Of a stretch of 64,000 bases of DNA, positions 1 through 8,977 are shown in pieces. Positions within the stretch are counted from its first letter, which is position 1. The number at the start of each line of letters is the position of its first letter. Below the pieces are notes generated by a model that made no database searches, was not told the origin of the DNA, and was given only the letters and a program-made list of their open reading frames with translations. Source of the stretch: Rhizobium pisi (GTDB lineage: Bacteria > Pseudomonadota > Alphaproteobacteria > Rhizobiales > Rhizobiaceae); the NCBI RefSeq assembly GCF_003938655.1, contig NZ_RJJT01000009.1:219639-283638 (forward strand), given 5' to 3'. A program made the position numbers and the translations under genes.

Positions 1-826
1 AATCGGCCTCCTCGCGCTCGGGGATATGCGCCATCGGCCCTTCGGCGCAGCGCCAGCCGCCCTCGCCGCGCTTCCACGTCGTCACCGCAAGCGCGGTCTC
101 GAACTGGCTCATCTGGAAGGCCAGCGACTTGTCGGCATTGAAGCCGAAGCTCGCGCCGTCGAAGACGAGTTCGTCCTGGCCGCCGAGCTGGGCGGCATAG
201 ATCAGCGGCAGGCCGGTCTCGATCACCTGCTTCAGCACCACCTGATGGCGGATATCGACCTTGCCGCGATAGTAGGGCGAACCGTTCGGCGATAGCAGGA
301 TTTCGGCCCCGCTTTCAGCCAGCGTCTCGCAGACACCGAGATCGCCCCAGATATCCTCGCAGATCGGAATGCCGATGCGCACGCCGCGGAAATTCACCGG
401 CCCCGGCATGGCGCCCTGGTCGAAGACGCGCTTCTCGTCGAACTCGCCGTAATTCGGCAGGTCGATCTTGTCGCGCACCGCAATCACCTTGCCGCCGTCG
501 AGCACGGCGACGGAATTGTAGCGCCCGATCTCGTCCTGCCGGGGAAAACCGATGACGACGCCCGGCCCGCCATCGGCCGTGTCGGCGGCCAGGCTCTCCA
601 CGGCTTTCCAGCAGGCGCGGATGAAGGCGGGTTTCAGCACCAGATCTTCAGGCGGGTAACCGGAGATGAAAAGCTCGGTCAGGACAAGCAGATGCGCGCC
701 CTCCCGGGCAGCATCAGCGCGCGCCTCGCGCGCCTTGGCAAGATTGCCGGCAACATCGCCGACCGTTGGGTTGAGTTGGCCGACCGCGATGCGGAAGATA
801 TCAGAAAGGGCGGTTTCCTGTGTCAT
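1..826 (-). CDS. nadE: Glutamine-dependent NAD+ synthetase, N-terminal part (cut by left edge)
   Basis: The minus-strand frame from the ATG at 826 is open to the window edge, giving about 275 codons. It encodes the N-terminal nitrilase-type glutaminase domain. The Glu-Lys-Cys triad is visible: Glu in TELFISGYPPEDL, Lys in DKIDLPNYGEFDE and Cys in ICEDIW. This domain releases ammonia from glutamine, which the C-terminal synthetase domain (off the edge) uses to amidate deaminated NAD in the last step of NAD synthesis. The ATG at 831 is followed at once by a stop, so 826 is the start. The gene diverges from the DUF1003 gene across about 190 bp. Confidence 0.93.
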   Translation of the reverse strand, partial: MTQETALSDIFRIAVGQLNPTVGDVAGNLAKAREARADAAREGAHLLVLTELFISGYPPEDLVLKPAFIRACWKAVESLAADTADGGPGVVIGFPRQDEIGRYNSVAVLDGGKVIAVRDKIDLPNYGEFDEKRVFDQGAMPGPVNFRGVRIGIPICEDIWGDLGVCETLAESGAEILLSPNGSPYYRGKVDIRHQVVLKQVIETGLPLIYAAQLGGQDELVFDGASFGFNADKSLAFQMSQFETALAVTTWKRGEGGWRCAEGPMAHIPEREEAD

Positions 827-1016
827 GTCATTTATTTAGCCTGCACGTTCCGCGACCGCAACACGTTCGCGCCGAATGCGGCGTCCGGCAGTGACGAAAT
901 TTTTATGAACGAATCGCCGATAGCCCCGCGGCGCCGATACGCATTGCAATTTACCTTCGGAGCGGAATACTGGCGCCGAAAGCGACCGCATCGATAACGG
1001 GTATCGGAAACAGGCC

Positions 1017-1547
1017 ATGTCTAATCTTTCGGACTTCTTGCACCATCATTTCGACAAGCCCGCCGACGAGCTCGGCGACATCGAAAGGCGCGTGCTGGCG
1101 AAAGCGCACGCGCGCAAGGTCATCTCGACCGACGTCAACGCCGTCCTATCGGCCGAATCCTCCTTCGGCGAGCGCGTCGCCGACGGCATCGCCCGCGTCG
1201 GCGGCTCCTGGTCCTTCATCCTCGCCTTCCTTGCCTTCCTCGTCGTCTGGACTATCATCAACACCATCATCCTGATGAGCGAGGCCTTCGACCCCTATCC
1301 CTTCGTCTTCCTCAACCTGATCCTGTCGATGCTCGCCGCCATCCAGGCGCCGATCATCATGATGTCGCAGAACCGCCAGGCCGAACGCGACCGCTTCGAG
1401 GCCGCCAAGGATTACGAGGTCAATCTCAAGGCCGAACTCGAAGTGCTCTCCCTGCACCAGAAGATCGACATGCGGGTGCTGACCGAATTGACGGCGCTGC
1501 GCGAGGACTTCGCCCGTCTCACCGCCGAACTTTCCGCCAGAAGCTGA
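1017..1547 (+). CDS. DUF1003 family membrane protein
   Basis: This 176-residue protein matches the DUF1003 pattern. A soluble N-terminus with an FGERVAD-type motif is followed by two hydrophobic segments (about residues 62-85 and 95-115) around a conserved DPYPF motif. After these come QAPIIMMSQNRQ and a charged helical tail containing DYEVNLKAELE. It should be an inner-membrane protein with both ends in the cytoplasm. The molecular role of the family is unknown. The Shine-Dalgarno sequence is weak, and the start fits the usual family length. It stands alone between divergent nadE and a convergent VOC gene. Confidence 0.88.
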   Translation: MSNLSDFLHHHFDKPADELGDIERRVLAKAHARKVISTDVNAVLSAESSFGERVADGIARVGGSWSFILAFLAFLVVWTIINTIILMSEAFDPYPFVFLNLILSMLAAIQAPIIMMSQNRQAERDRFEAAKDYEVNLKAELEVLSLHQKIDMRVLTELTALREDFARLTAELSARS

Positions 1548-1569
1548 GGCAGCGCTTATAGCGCGACGA

Positions 1570-2250
1570 TCAGCCGCCCGGGCCGGCAAACAGGATGAGA
1601 TTTCCGTCCGGATCCAGCACGATGAAGGTTCTGGCGCCCCACGGCTCCTTCCTGAGGGTCTGATGGAAGGACACCCCTGCGGCCTGGAAATCCAGGAACA
1701 GGCGCTTGATCTCGTCTGATGTATCGACGGCGATCGAGGCTGAAAGCAGATGTTCCCGTTGCCTGATATCACCGACGAACACGGGCTCGCATACCAGCCT
1801 CAGAGCGATTTGCGCATTGTCGCGAATGACCTGCCCGTAAAACGGCGGGTCGCCATAGACGAAATCGACCCTGAAGCCGAGCTTGCCGGTGAAGAATTCG
1901 CACGACGCCTTGATATCGGTGACGAACAACTGCGCCGATAGCGAACTCAGGATCGCTTGTTGTGCGGGCTGGTTTTTCGGATCTGTCATGGCTGCGGCTC
2001 CTGTCTTGAGCGCCTGCCATCCCTCGAAACCCATTTGACGTGCGATCAGGTCCTGCGCGTCGCTGAGCTTGAAGCGCGCCTCCAGCACCTGCCTGTCATC
2101 GAGATGACGGAAGCGCGGCAACGCAGCTCTGATCTCGGCTGCAACAGGATAGTATCCTTCGCGGTGCCATCGCAAATACTGCTTGGCTTGCTTTTTGAGG
2201 TTTTCGAGATTCGGCATGGGCGCAACTGTTGATACAGTGTAGGCGGGCAT
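1570..2250 (-). CDS. VOC (glyoxalase/bleomycin-resistance) family protein with helical N-terminal extension
   Basis: The 226-residue product has two parts. Residues 12-85 form a charged helical segment (LENLKKQAKQYLRWHREGYY onward), as seen ahead of some rhizobial VOC proteins. From about residue 105 a VOC fold runs AQLFVTDIKASCEFF to DPDGNLILFAG. VOC proteins bind metals or small ligands, as glyoxalases, dioxygenases or antibiotic binders; the substrate here cannot be read. Two starts are possible: 2250, with AAAGGG close upstream, or 2217, where the MPNLENLKK sequence typical of homologues begins. Confidence 0.85.
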   Translation of the reverse strand: MPAYTVSTVAPMPNLENLKKQAKQYLRWHREGYYPVAAEIRAALPRFRHLDDRQVLEARFKLSDAQDLIARQMGFEGWQALKTGAAAMTDPKNQPAQQAILSSLSAQLFVTDIKASCEFFTGKLGFRVDFVYGDPPFYGQVIRDNAQIALRLVCEPVFVGDIRQREHLLSASIAVDTSDEIKRLFLDFQAAGVSFHQTLRKEPWGARTFIVLDPDGNLILFAGPGG

Positions 2251-2322
2251 TGCCCTTTCGAAATTCGACGAAGCGCCCTACGCAGCAGGACAAACCTAGC
2301 CTCGGCGATCGACCTTTGTCAA

Positions 2323-2721
2323 TCACGGGGGATTCCTGTCATATTGCGGCAGGCCATCTGATATCTCGTAGAAATCGCCCTTGTCGCCGCAGTAGATGTG
2401 ATGGCCGAAGGCAAGGCCGCTCGGTTCGTCGAAGGTCCCCGCCATGACCGAAATTTCCGCCGATTGGTCGCCTTGCCAGAACAACGCCGAGCCGCAATTG
2501 GAGCAGAAGCCGCGCTGTGCCTCTTCGCTCGACCGATACCAGCGGATGGCCCCATCGCCCTCGATCGAAAGGGTCGCGCGCGGCACGTTGACCGCAGCGT
2601 AGTAGAACCCCGTCTGCCGGCGGCATTGCGAGCAGTGGCAGCCGACGACAGGTCCGGGCCTTGCCGAGATTGAAAATCGCACCGCACCGCAAAGGCAGCC
2701 GCCTGTATGCCGTTCCGTCAT
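2323..2721 (-). CDS. GFA (glutathione-dependent formaldehyde-activating enzyme-like) zinc protein
   Basis: This 132-residue protein carries the full cysteine pattern of the GFA/CENP-V fold: C9 and C11 (GGCLCGAVRF), C28, C30 and C33 (GCHCSQC), and C73 and C76 (CSNCGSALF). These residues bind structural and catalytic zinc. Family members add glutathione to formaldehyde or have unknown small-molecule roles, so the annotation should stay at family level. A good ribosome site, AGAGGG, lies 6-8 bases before the ATG. The 72-bp gap to the VOC gene allows cotranscription, though no functional link is evident. Confidence 0.9.
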   Translation of the reverse strand: MTERHTGGCLCGAVRFSISARPGPVVGCHCSQCRRQTGFYYAAVNVPRATLSIEGDGAIRWYRSSEEAQRGFCSNCGSALFWQGDQSAEISVMAGTFDEPSGLAFGHHIYCGDKGDFYEISDGLPQYDRNPP

Positions 2722-3081
2722 GACCGCCCTCTCATCGTTCAGGCAGAACGTTGCCGCCGATCGCCACCGTGGTCAAATCCATTTCCCTGAACAAAACCAT
2801 CAGGAATCTTGAAGACCACAGATCTTGCGCCCATCGCAGCGGCGGAAAATGGGAGTCACCATTTCCCTTTACGTGTACCACACATATCAGCAGAGAAATT
2901 CCCAATAGTTGGATTAACTTACATAGTTCTGGCATAGCACGGAAAAAATCAAGTAAAACTCATCTTTTTATTAAATACCACTACAGCCAGTACGTTTATT
3001 AGATAATTCAAACTTAAGACCTTGCGATTTACGATGCAACCACTGGTCGATCTCCAGCACCATCAGTCTGCGAGGTGAAAA
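2722..3081. other. AT-rich intergenic region upstream of the TadE/TadG-like pair
   Basis: About 360 bp without a convincing gene. From roughly 2860 to 3040 the composition becomes AT-rich, with runs such as TTTTTATTAAATACC, in contrast to the GC-rich flanks. The short ORFs here have no ribosome sites or recognisable products. The stretch most likely holds the promoter of the TadE/TadG-like operon, which starts with a GAGGTG ribosome site at its right end. Confidence 0.5.
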
Positions 3082-3104
3082 ATGAATAGTTTCCGGCGCT
3101 TGCT

Positions 3105-3503
3105 TTGAATCGGCGTGGTACGTCCGCAATCGAATTCGCCATCATCGCACCGCTCTTCCTCATGGCAGTCCTGACGATGATCGCCTACGGCATCTATCTC
3201 AGCGCCGCCCATGCGGTGCAGCAGCTGACCGCCGATGCGGCGCGCACCGCCGTTGCCGGGGTGAACAGCCAGGAGCGCTCGCAACTGGTCGACGATTTCG
3301 TCAGCCGGTCCACAATCGACCATCCGCTGATCGAGAGAAGCAAGCTGCACGTCACCGTCAATACGGATCCCGACAATGCCAACCGGTTCACCGTGACGGC
3401 AGAATACGACGCCAACGAACTGCCGATCTGGAACCTCTACACATTCCCCCTGCCCGACCACATGATCCGGCGCTTTGCCACCATCCGGATGGGAGGGCTC
3501 TGA
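3105..3503 (+). CDS. TadE-like pilus-assembly/pseudopilin-type protein with a disrupted N-terminus
   Basis: The frame encodes the TadE signature: a charged NRRGTSAIEFAIIAPLF segment that anchors the protein in the membrane as a type-IV-prepilin-like helix, then a C-terminal domain of about 100 residues outside. The frame opens only at a TTG (3105) with no ribosome site. A much better start lies at ATG 3082 behind GAGGTGAAAA. It encodes MNSFRRLL, the basic N-terminus expected for TadE, but reaches a TGA at 3106-3108. One extra T in the CTTTGA run would join the two into MNSFRRLL-LNRRGTSAIEF. The gene is therefore frameshifted, or is translated by reinitiation at the overlapping TTGA. The TadG-like gene follows directly. 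Confidence 0.75.
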   Translation: MNRRGTSAIEFAIIAPLFLMAVLTMIAYGIYLSAAHAVQQLTADAARTAVAGVNSQERSQLVDDFVSRSTIDHPLIERSKLHVTVNTDPDNANRFTVTAEYDANELPIWNLYTFPLPDHMIRRFATIRMGGL

Positions 3504-3504
3504 G

Positions 3505-5241
3505 ATGCGCCCACTCAAAATCCGGCTGGCGCACATGGCTGCCGATACATCGGGCAATATCGCCATCATGGCGGCGCTCTGCGCTCCTCTCATCCTCTAT
3601 TCGTTAGGCCTCGGCGTCGATTACGGCATGATGACGCTGCAGCAACGCCGCCTCCAGCAATTGAGCGACATCGGCGCCATCGTTGCCGCCGCCGATATCA
3701 ACCACGCCGCCGAAAATCTGGTCACCAATTTCGATGAGAACGGACTGAACATCGCCGTCCGCAACGGCACGGGATATGTCACGAAGAAGGGCTTCCTGCC
3801 GCTGACATCAGATCTCAAGCAGTTCGACGCCGTCGCCGATTTCTCCCCCGGCACCTATCTTGCCGATGCCTCGGTGCCGCTCAGCAGCCGGTTCGCCGCC
3901 GGTGCGCAGCCCTATGATGCCGTCAAGGTCGGCATCACCCAGAAGGCCGAGCTGGCCTTCGCCATGACGTTCACCAACGCCCCCGATCTCAGAGCTGTCG
4001 GCACCGCCTCGGCCTCCAAGCTTGCTGCTTTCTCGATCGGCTCACGGCTTGCGAGCCTCAATGGCGGCGTGCTGAACGCGCTGCTCGGCGGCCTGCTCGG
4101 CACCAACATCTCGCTGAAAGCCGTCGATTACGAAGCGCTCGCCTCCGCCGATATCAAGCTGCTCCCCTTCCTCGACATGCTGGCGACCGATCTCAAGCTT
4201 ACCGCCGGCACTTATGACGACCTGCTGGCGACCGACATCTCCTATCCCAGACTCTTGAAGACGCTCGGCAAGACGGATGGTCTCACACCCACCGTCACCA
4301 GGGCGTTGGAAGCGATCGAGAAGGCGCTCGGCACGACACAGATCAAGATCAAACTCGAGGATCTCTTTGATCTCGGCACGACCGACGAGCGCGTCATCGG
4401 TAGCGGTTCCCATCTGGCGGCCGAGGCGAGCGTGATGGATATCGTCTCGGCCGCAGCCTTGGCGGCAAACCAGGAAAAGGAGGTCGCCGCCAATCTCGGC
4501 GGCTCTGTACCGGGACTTGCCACGGTCAAGTTGACGCTTGCGATCGGCGAAATGCCGAAGGGGGCCGCCTCGAACGGGATCGGCGCCACAGGCGCGACCG
4601 TCCGCACCGCACAGGTGCGGCTGGCACTCGACATATCGCTGCTCGGCGCCAATTCCCTCGCCGGGCTGAAGCTGCACGTGCCTCTCTATCTCGAGGTCGC
4701 CCATGCCGAGGCCAGGCTTGCGAGCATCTCCTGTCTCGGCGGCGGCGTCACGAATGCCAGCGTCGGCGTCGATGTCGTTCCCGGTGTGGCGGAACTGTCG
4801 CTCGGTGAGGTCGACACCAAAGCTTTCGTCAATTTCGACAGCCCGCCGCGCGTCACCCGCGCCACGCTGATCGACGCGCCGCTGCTCACCGTCACCGGCA
4901 TGGCGCATATCAACCTCACCAATCTCAGCAAGAGCAAGGTGACCTTCCAGCCGGCCGACATCGCCGCAAAGACCGTCAAGAACGTCTCCACCAAGGATAC
5001 GCTGACCTCGGCCGTCGGATCGCTGATGAAGGAGACCGACATTCAGGTCTCAATCCTCGGCCTCGGCATCGGCCTGCCGAAAACCCAGATACAGGGCGCC
5101 GTCGCCGATACGCTGACGGGACTGGCTAAGCCGCTCGACGAGCTACTCTTCAACCTCCTGACCCTGCTCGGCATCAAGATCGGCGAGGCGGACATCCGCG
5201 TCACCGACGTGCGCTGCCAGCAATCGGTGCTGGTGCAATAG
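3505..5241 (+). CDS. TadG-related (Flp-pilus-type) membrane-anchored protein
   Basis: The 578-residue product begins with a basic segment and one hydrophobic helix (SGNIAIMAALCAPLILYSLG, about residues 16-40), as in TadG/TadE proteins. A long extracytoplasmic region follows, rich in Ala, Leu, Asp and Thr, with two well-separated cysteines (SCLGGG and VRCQQ). No vWA domain is obvious. The chosen ATG at 3505 overlaps the ribosome site region GGAGGG just before the TadE-like stop at 3503; an upstream in-frame ATG at 3475 is internal to the neighbour. No tad secretion ATPase or prepilin gene lies nearby, so this pair may act with machinery encoded elsewhere. Confidence 0.8.
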   Translation: MRPLKIRLAHMAADTSGNIAIMAALCAPLILYSLGLGVDYGMMTLQQRRLQQLSDIGAIVAAADINHAAENLVTNFDENGLNIAVRNGTGYVTKKGFLPLTSDLKQFDAVADFSPGTYLADASVPLSSRFAAGAQPYDAVKVGITQKAELAFAMTFTNAPDLRAVGTASASKLAAFSIGSRLASLNGGVLNALLGGLLGTNISLKAVDYEALASADIKLLPFLDMLATDLKLTAGTYDDLLATDISYPRLLKTLGKTDGLTPTVTRALEAIEKALGTTQIKIKLEDLFDLGTTDERVIGSGSHLAAEASVMDIVSAAALAANQEKEVAANLGGSVPGLATVKLTLAIGEMPKGAASNGIGATGATVRTAQVRLALDISLLGANSLAGLKLHVPLYLEVAHAEARLASISCLGGGVTNASVGVDVVPGVAELSLGEVDTKAFVNFDSPPRVTRATLIDAPLLTVTGMAHINLTNLSKSKVTFQPADIAAKTVKNVSTKDTLTSAVGSLMKETDIQVSILGLGIGLPKTQIQGAVADTLTGLAKPLDELLFNLLTLLGIKIGEADIRVTDVRCQQSVLVQ

Positions 5242-5394
5242 ACCTGCCATCGCCCATTCTCTATGCCAACAATTGCGCCTGAGATCTGTTGCCTGACGAC
5301 AACAGCTACCGACCTCCTCCCGTCACCATGTTGTATCGGACGCGGTTCTCGGCGATACTGGGGGCTCAATCCATCCGATCCTCGGGAGACTGAC

Positions 5395-5499
5395 ATGAGA
5401 GCGACCCTGTCCAAACAGAAAGGAAACATCCCCCACAAGGACATTCAGCTTCATGAACATTCCGTTCTCCCGTGCGAGGAAAAACTCGCGACGCCATAA
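5395..5499 (+). other. Possible short leader ORF upstream of the ABC exporter
   Basis: A 34-codon frame starts at an ATG preceded by GGGAG at good spacing, and it overlaps the start of the ABC transporter gene out of frame. The peptide (MRATLSKQKGN onward) has no recognisable family. Its ribosome site is better than that of the downstream gene, so translational coupling is conceivable. Chance cannot be excluded. Confidence 0.25.
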
Positions 5500-7291
5500 C
5501 CCTTTCCTGAACTTCTTCCGCGACCATTCGAATGCCGCCGACCGCGGCCGGCGTCGGTCGCGCATGCGCAAGTTCCTCTCCTACTACCACCCACACCTGC
5601 CTTTGCTGCTGGCGGATTTACTGTGCGCGTTCCTCGTCGCCGGCACGGCGATCGCCCTGCCGCTCTGCGCCAATATCGTCACGAGCCGCCTTCTGGCTCT
5701 ATCGGACGCGCCGCTGGCCTTTGCTGAGATTCTTGCGATGGGCGGCATCATGCTGGCCGTTCTGGCGATCCAGATCGGCGCGATCTTCTTCGTCGACTAT
5801 CGCGGCCACGTCATGGGCGCCCGCATCGAGGCGACGGTACGGCAGGAACTCTTCGAGCATTGCCAGAAGCTGTCTTTCAGCTTCTACGACCGGCAGCGTA
5901 CCGGGCAGCTGATGAGCCGCATCACCAATGACTCTCTCTGGCTGGGAGAGCTCTTTCACCATGGCCCTGAGGATCTTTCCATCGCCGTGCTGAAATTCGG
6001 CGGCGCCATGCTGGTGCTATTCTTCATCGATCCGCCGCTCGCCGGCCTCATTCTGCTGCTCACTCCCGTGGCCTTGGCCTATGCCCTTTATTTCAACCGG
6101 TGCATGAACCGCGCGCTCGAAGCCAGCAAGCGGCAGATCGCCGCCGTCAACGAGCGTGTCGAGGATGCCCTTGCGGGCATCCGCGTCGTGCAGTCCTTCG
6201 CCAACGAGGCGCTGGAAAGGGAGCGTTTTGCCGAGCAGAACCACCGCTTCCTGCAAAGCCGCGCCGAAGGCTACCGCAGCGAGGCCTGGTTTTCGGTCGG
6301 CACCGAAACCTTCGCCCAACTTGTCACCATATTGGTGATCATCGTCGGGGCCTTGCGTATCCTGGCGGCGGAACTGACGGTGCCCGACATGCTGACCTTC
6401 CTGCTCTGCGTCGGCGTGCTGGTCGATCCGGTGCAGCGGCTCGCCAATTTCGTGCGGCTCTGGCAGGAGGGCTATACCGGCTTCGTCAGGGCCATGGAAA
6501 TCCTGGAGATCGCGCCCGATATTACCGACCGGCCGGCCGCCCGTCCGATGCCGGCGCCAAGGGGCGAGATCCGTTTTTCCGACGTCGCCTTCGCTTATGA
6601 GGCCGATGGTCCGCGGGTGCTGCAGCGGCTTTCCCTCACCATTGCTCCCGGAGAGTTCGTCGCCCTGGTCGGGCCGTCCGGGGTCGGCAAGAGCACGCTC
6701 TGCGCGCTCATCCCGCGCTTCTACGATATCGACGCCGGCTCGATCCACATCGACGGCGCCGATATCCGCGATGTCACGCTTGCCTCGCTCCGGCGCCACG
6801 TCGGCGTGGTCCAGCAGGATGTCTATCTCTTTGCCGGCACCGTGGCGCAAAACCTGCGCTACGGCAGACCGGACGCCACCGATGCCGAGTTGGAATCGGC
6901 CGCCCGCGCCGCCAATGCGCATGACTTCATCATGGCTCTTCCCAATGGCTATGACACCGATATCGGCCAGCGCGGCGTCAAGCTCTCGGGCGGCCAACGC
7001 CAGCGCATCACCATCGCCCGCGCCTTCCTGAAAGATCCGGAGATCCTGATCTTCGACGAGGCGACGAGCGCGCTCGACAACGAGAGCGAACGGGCCGTAC
7101 AGCAGGCGCTGCTGACCCTGGCGAACGGCAGGACCACACTGGTCATCGCCCACCGCCTGTCGACCGTCCGCCATGCCGACCGCATCCTGGTCCTGACGGC
7201 CGACGGCATCGTCGAACAGGGCACGCACGACGACCTGATGGCCCAAGGCGGCGTCTACGCCAACCTGCACAGTGTTCAGGCGAGCATATGA
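5453..7291 (+). CDS. ABC exporter, fused membrane and ATPase domains
   Basis: This is a 612-residue half-transporter of the MsbA/lipid-drug exporter type. Residues 35-330 hold six membrane helices with the exporter coupling sequence FYDRQRTGQLMSRITND. Residues 365-605 hold the nucleotide-binding domain: Walker A GPSGVGKST near 405, the Q-loop, the signature LSGGQRQR near 511, Walker B ILIFDEATSALD near 531 and the switch His in VIAHRLSTV. It should work as a homodimer in the inner membrane. The substrate is not readable. A hairpin terminator follows at 7336. A later start near MRKFLSYYHPH would remove a basic 36-residue extension. Confidence 0.92.
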   Translation: MNIPFSRARKNSRRHNPFLNFFRDHSNAADRGRRRSRMRKFLSYYHPHLPLLLADLLCAFLVAGTAIALPLCANIVTSRLLALSDAPLAFAEILAMGGIMLAVLAIQIGAIFFVDYRGHVMGARIEATVRQELFEHCQKLSFSFYDRQRTGQLMSRITNDSLWLGELFHHGPEDLSIAVLKFGGAMLVLFFIDPPLAGLILLLTPVALAYALYFNRCMNRALEASKRQIAAVNERVEDALAGIRVVQSFANEALERERFAEQNHRFLQSRAEGYRSEAWFSVGTETFAQLVTILVIIVGALRILAAELTVPDMLTFLLCVGVLVDPVQRLANFVRLWQEGYTGFVRAMEILEIAPDITDRPAARPMPAPRGEIRFSDVAFAYEADGPRVLQRLSLTIAPGEFVALVGPSGVGKSTLCALIPRFYDIDAGSIHIDGADIRDVTLASLRRHVGVVQQDVYLFAGTVAQNLRYGRPDATDAELESAARAANAHDFIMALPNGYDTDIGQRGVKLSGGQRQRITIARAFLKDPEILIFDEATSALDNESERAVQQALLTLANGRTTLVIAHRLSTVRHADRILVLTADGIVEQGTHDDLMAQGGVYANLHSVQASI

Positions 7292-7335
7292 GGGGTTGGA
7301 TGCCGAAGCTGCTTATGACGTAGGGCCCATAAACA

Positions 7336-7360
7336 AAAAGCCCGGGCGAACCGGGCTTTT
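7336..7360. terminator. Bidirectional intrinsic terminator
   Basis: AGCCCGG (7339-7345) pairs with CCGGGCT (7351-7357) across a GCGAA loop. AAAA and TTTT flanks give a U-tract on either strand. It sits between the ends of the ABC exporter (+) and DAHP synthase (-) genes and can serve both. Confidence 0.85.
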
Positions 7361-7381
7361 CATCATCTGTTTGGCTCAGTC

Positions 7382-8755
7382 TCAGCCGTTGGCGACCATG
7401 CGCTTTTCGTCGCGGCCGCCCTTCATGCGCTCGGCGAGCAGGAAGGCGAGCTCGAGCGCCTGGTCCGAGTTGAGACGCGGATCGCAATGGGTGTGGTAGC
7501 GGTCTTGCAGGTCTTCGGCGGTGACGGCGCGGGCGCCGCCGGTGCACTCGGTCACATCCTTGCCGGTCATTTCGACATGGATGCCGCCGGGATGCGTGCC
7601 TTCGGCGCGATGGATCTGGAAGAAGCTTTCGACTTCCGACAGGATCCGCTCGAAAGGACGGGTCTTGTAGTTGTTGAGCGTGATCGTGTTGCCATGCATC
7701 GGGTCGCAGGACCAGACGACCTTGCGGCCCTCGCGCTCGACGGCGCGGATGAGGCGCGGCAGGTTTTCGGCAACCTTCTCATTACCGAAGCGGCAGATCA
7801 GCGTCAGGCGCCCGGCTTCGTTGGCGGGGTTCAGGATGTCGATCAGTTGAAGCAGATCGTCAGCCTGCAGCGACGGGCCGCATTTCAGGCCGATCGGGTT
7901 CTTGATGCCGCGGCAATATTCGACATGCGCATGGTCGGCCTGGCGCGTGCGGTCGCCGATCCAGATCATGTGGCCTGACGTGGCATACCAGTCGCCTGAG
8001 GTGGAATCGACGCGGGTCAGCGCCTCCTCGTAGCCGAGCAGCAGTGCCTCGTGGCTGGTGAAGAAATCGGTCTCGCGCAGGCTCGGATGGTTTTCCGAAG
8101 TGATCCCAATCGCCTTCATGAAATCCATGGTTTCGCTGATGCGGTCGGCAAGCTTGCGGTAGCGCTCGCCCTGCGGGCTGTCCTTGACGAAGCCGAGCAT
8201 CCACTGATGCACGTTTTCGAGATTGGCGTAACCGCCCATCGCAAAGGCGCGCAGAAGGTTCAGCGTCGCGGCCGACTGGCGGTAGGCCATGGCCTGGCGT
8301 TCCGGGTTCGGAATGCGCGACTCCTCGGTGAACTCGATGCCGTTGATGATGTCGCCGCGATAGGCCGGCAGCGTTACGTCGCCCTGCTTCTCGACGTTCG
8401 ACGAACGCGGCTTGGCGAACTGGCCGGCGATGCGGCCAACCTTGACGACCGGCAACTGCGCGCCAAAAGTCAGCACCACGGCCATCTGCAGGAAGGCGCG
8501 GAAGAAGTCGCGGATGTTGTCGGCGCCGTGTTCGGCGAAGCTCTCGGCGCAATCACCGCCCTGCAAGAGGAAGCCGTTGCCTTCGGCGACATTGGCGAGA
8601 TGCTTCTTCAGGCGGCGCGCCTCGCCTGCGAAGACGAGTGGCGGATAGCTGGCAAGCGTGGCTTCCGTTGCCGCCAAAGCGGCTGCGTCGGGATATTCGG
8701 GAACCTGCAGGATCGGTTTCTGCCGCCAGCTGCTCGGGGTCCAATTCTCTGCCAT
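7382..8755 (-). CDS. aroG: 3-deoxy-7-phosphoheptulonate (DAHP) synthase, class II
   Basis: The 457-residue protein is a plant-type (class II) DAHP synthase. It condenses phosphoenolpyruvate with erythrose 4-phosphate, the first committed step to aromatic amino acids. Metal-site and substrate motifs are intact: Cys in [17 protein letters not shown] with the metal His, and the Glu/Asp region [12 protein letters not shown]. It starts [14 protein letters not shown] at ATG 8755 behind AGGTGAG; an in-frame GTG at 8764 would add three residues. The gene symbol follows usual rhizobial naming, and aroF or aroA are used by others. It stands as a single transcription unit ending at a shared terminator. 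Confidence 0.95.
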   Translation of the reverse strand: MAENWTPSSWRQKPILQVPEYPDAAALAATEATLASYPPLVFAGEARRLKKHLANVAEGNGFLLQGGDCAESFAEHGADNIRDFFRAFLQMAVVLTFGAQLPVVKVGRIAGQFAKPRSSNVEKQGDVTLPAYRGDIINGIEFTEESRIPNPERQAMAYRQSAATLNLLRAFAMGGYANLENVHQWMLGFVKDSPQGERYRKLADRISETMDFMKAIGITSENHPSLRETDFFTSHEALLLGYEEALTRVDSTSGDWYATSGHMIWIGDRTRQADHAHVEYCRGIKNPIGLKCGPSLQADDLLQLIDILNPANEAGRLTLICRFGNEKVAENLPRLIRAVEREGRKVVWSCDPMHGNTITLNNYKTRPFERILSEVESFFQIHRAEGTHPGGIHVEMTGKDVTECTGGARAVTAEDLQDRYHTHCDPRLNSDQALELAFLLAERMKGGRDEKRMVANG

Positions 8756-8977
8756 CTCACTCACCTGTTCTCACATCCGTTTACCAGGATGCCCTATCTC
8801 GATATCCGGCGGCTTATAGACTTTTAGATCAAGCTTGCAAAGGCCAATCGCCCGAAGCTTCCGCCCCGGCGGCGTCACCGCCATCCTGGTGTTAAACCGG
8901 CATATACCATTTCGATTTCCCCATATTTTATACTTTGAAGGTAGAAGCGGAAGGAGTTTCAACATCGGGGACATGCA

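Noticed and set aside
2732..2935. A 67-codon minus-strand frame in the AT-rich gap
   Set aside because: It has some hydrophobic residues but no ribosome site or family, and lies in a likely promoter.
4042..4908. A 288-codon frame antisense to the TadG-like gene
   Set aside because: Arg/Gly/Asp-rich antisense shadow with no family similarity.
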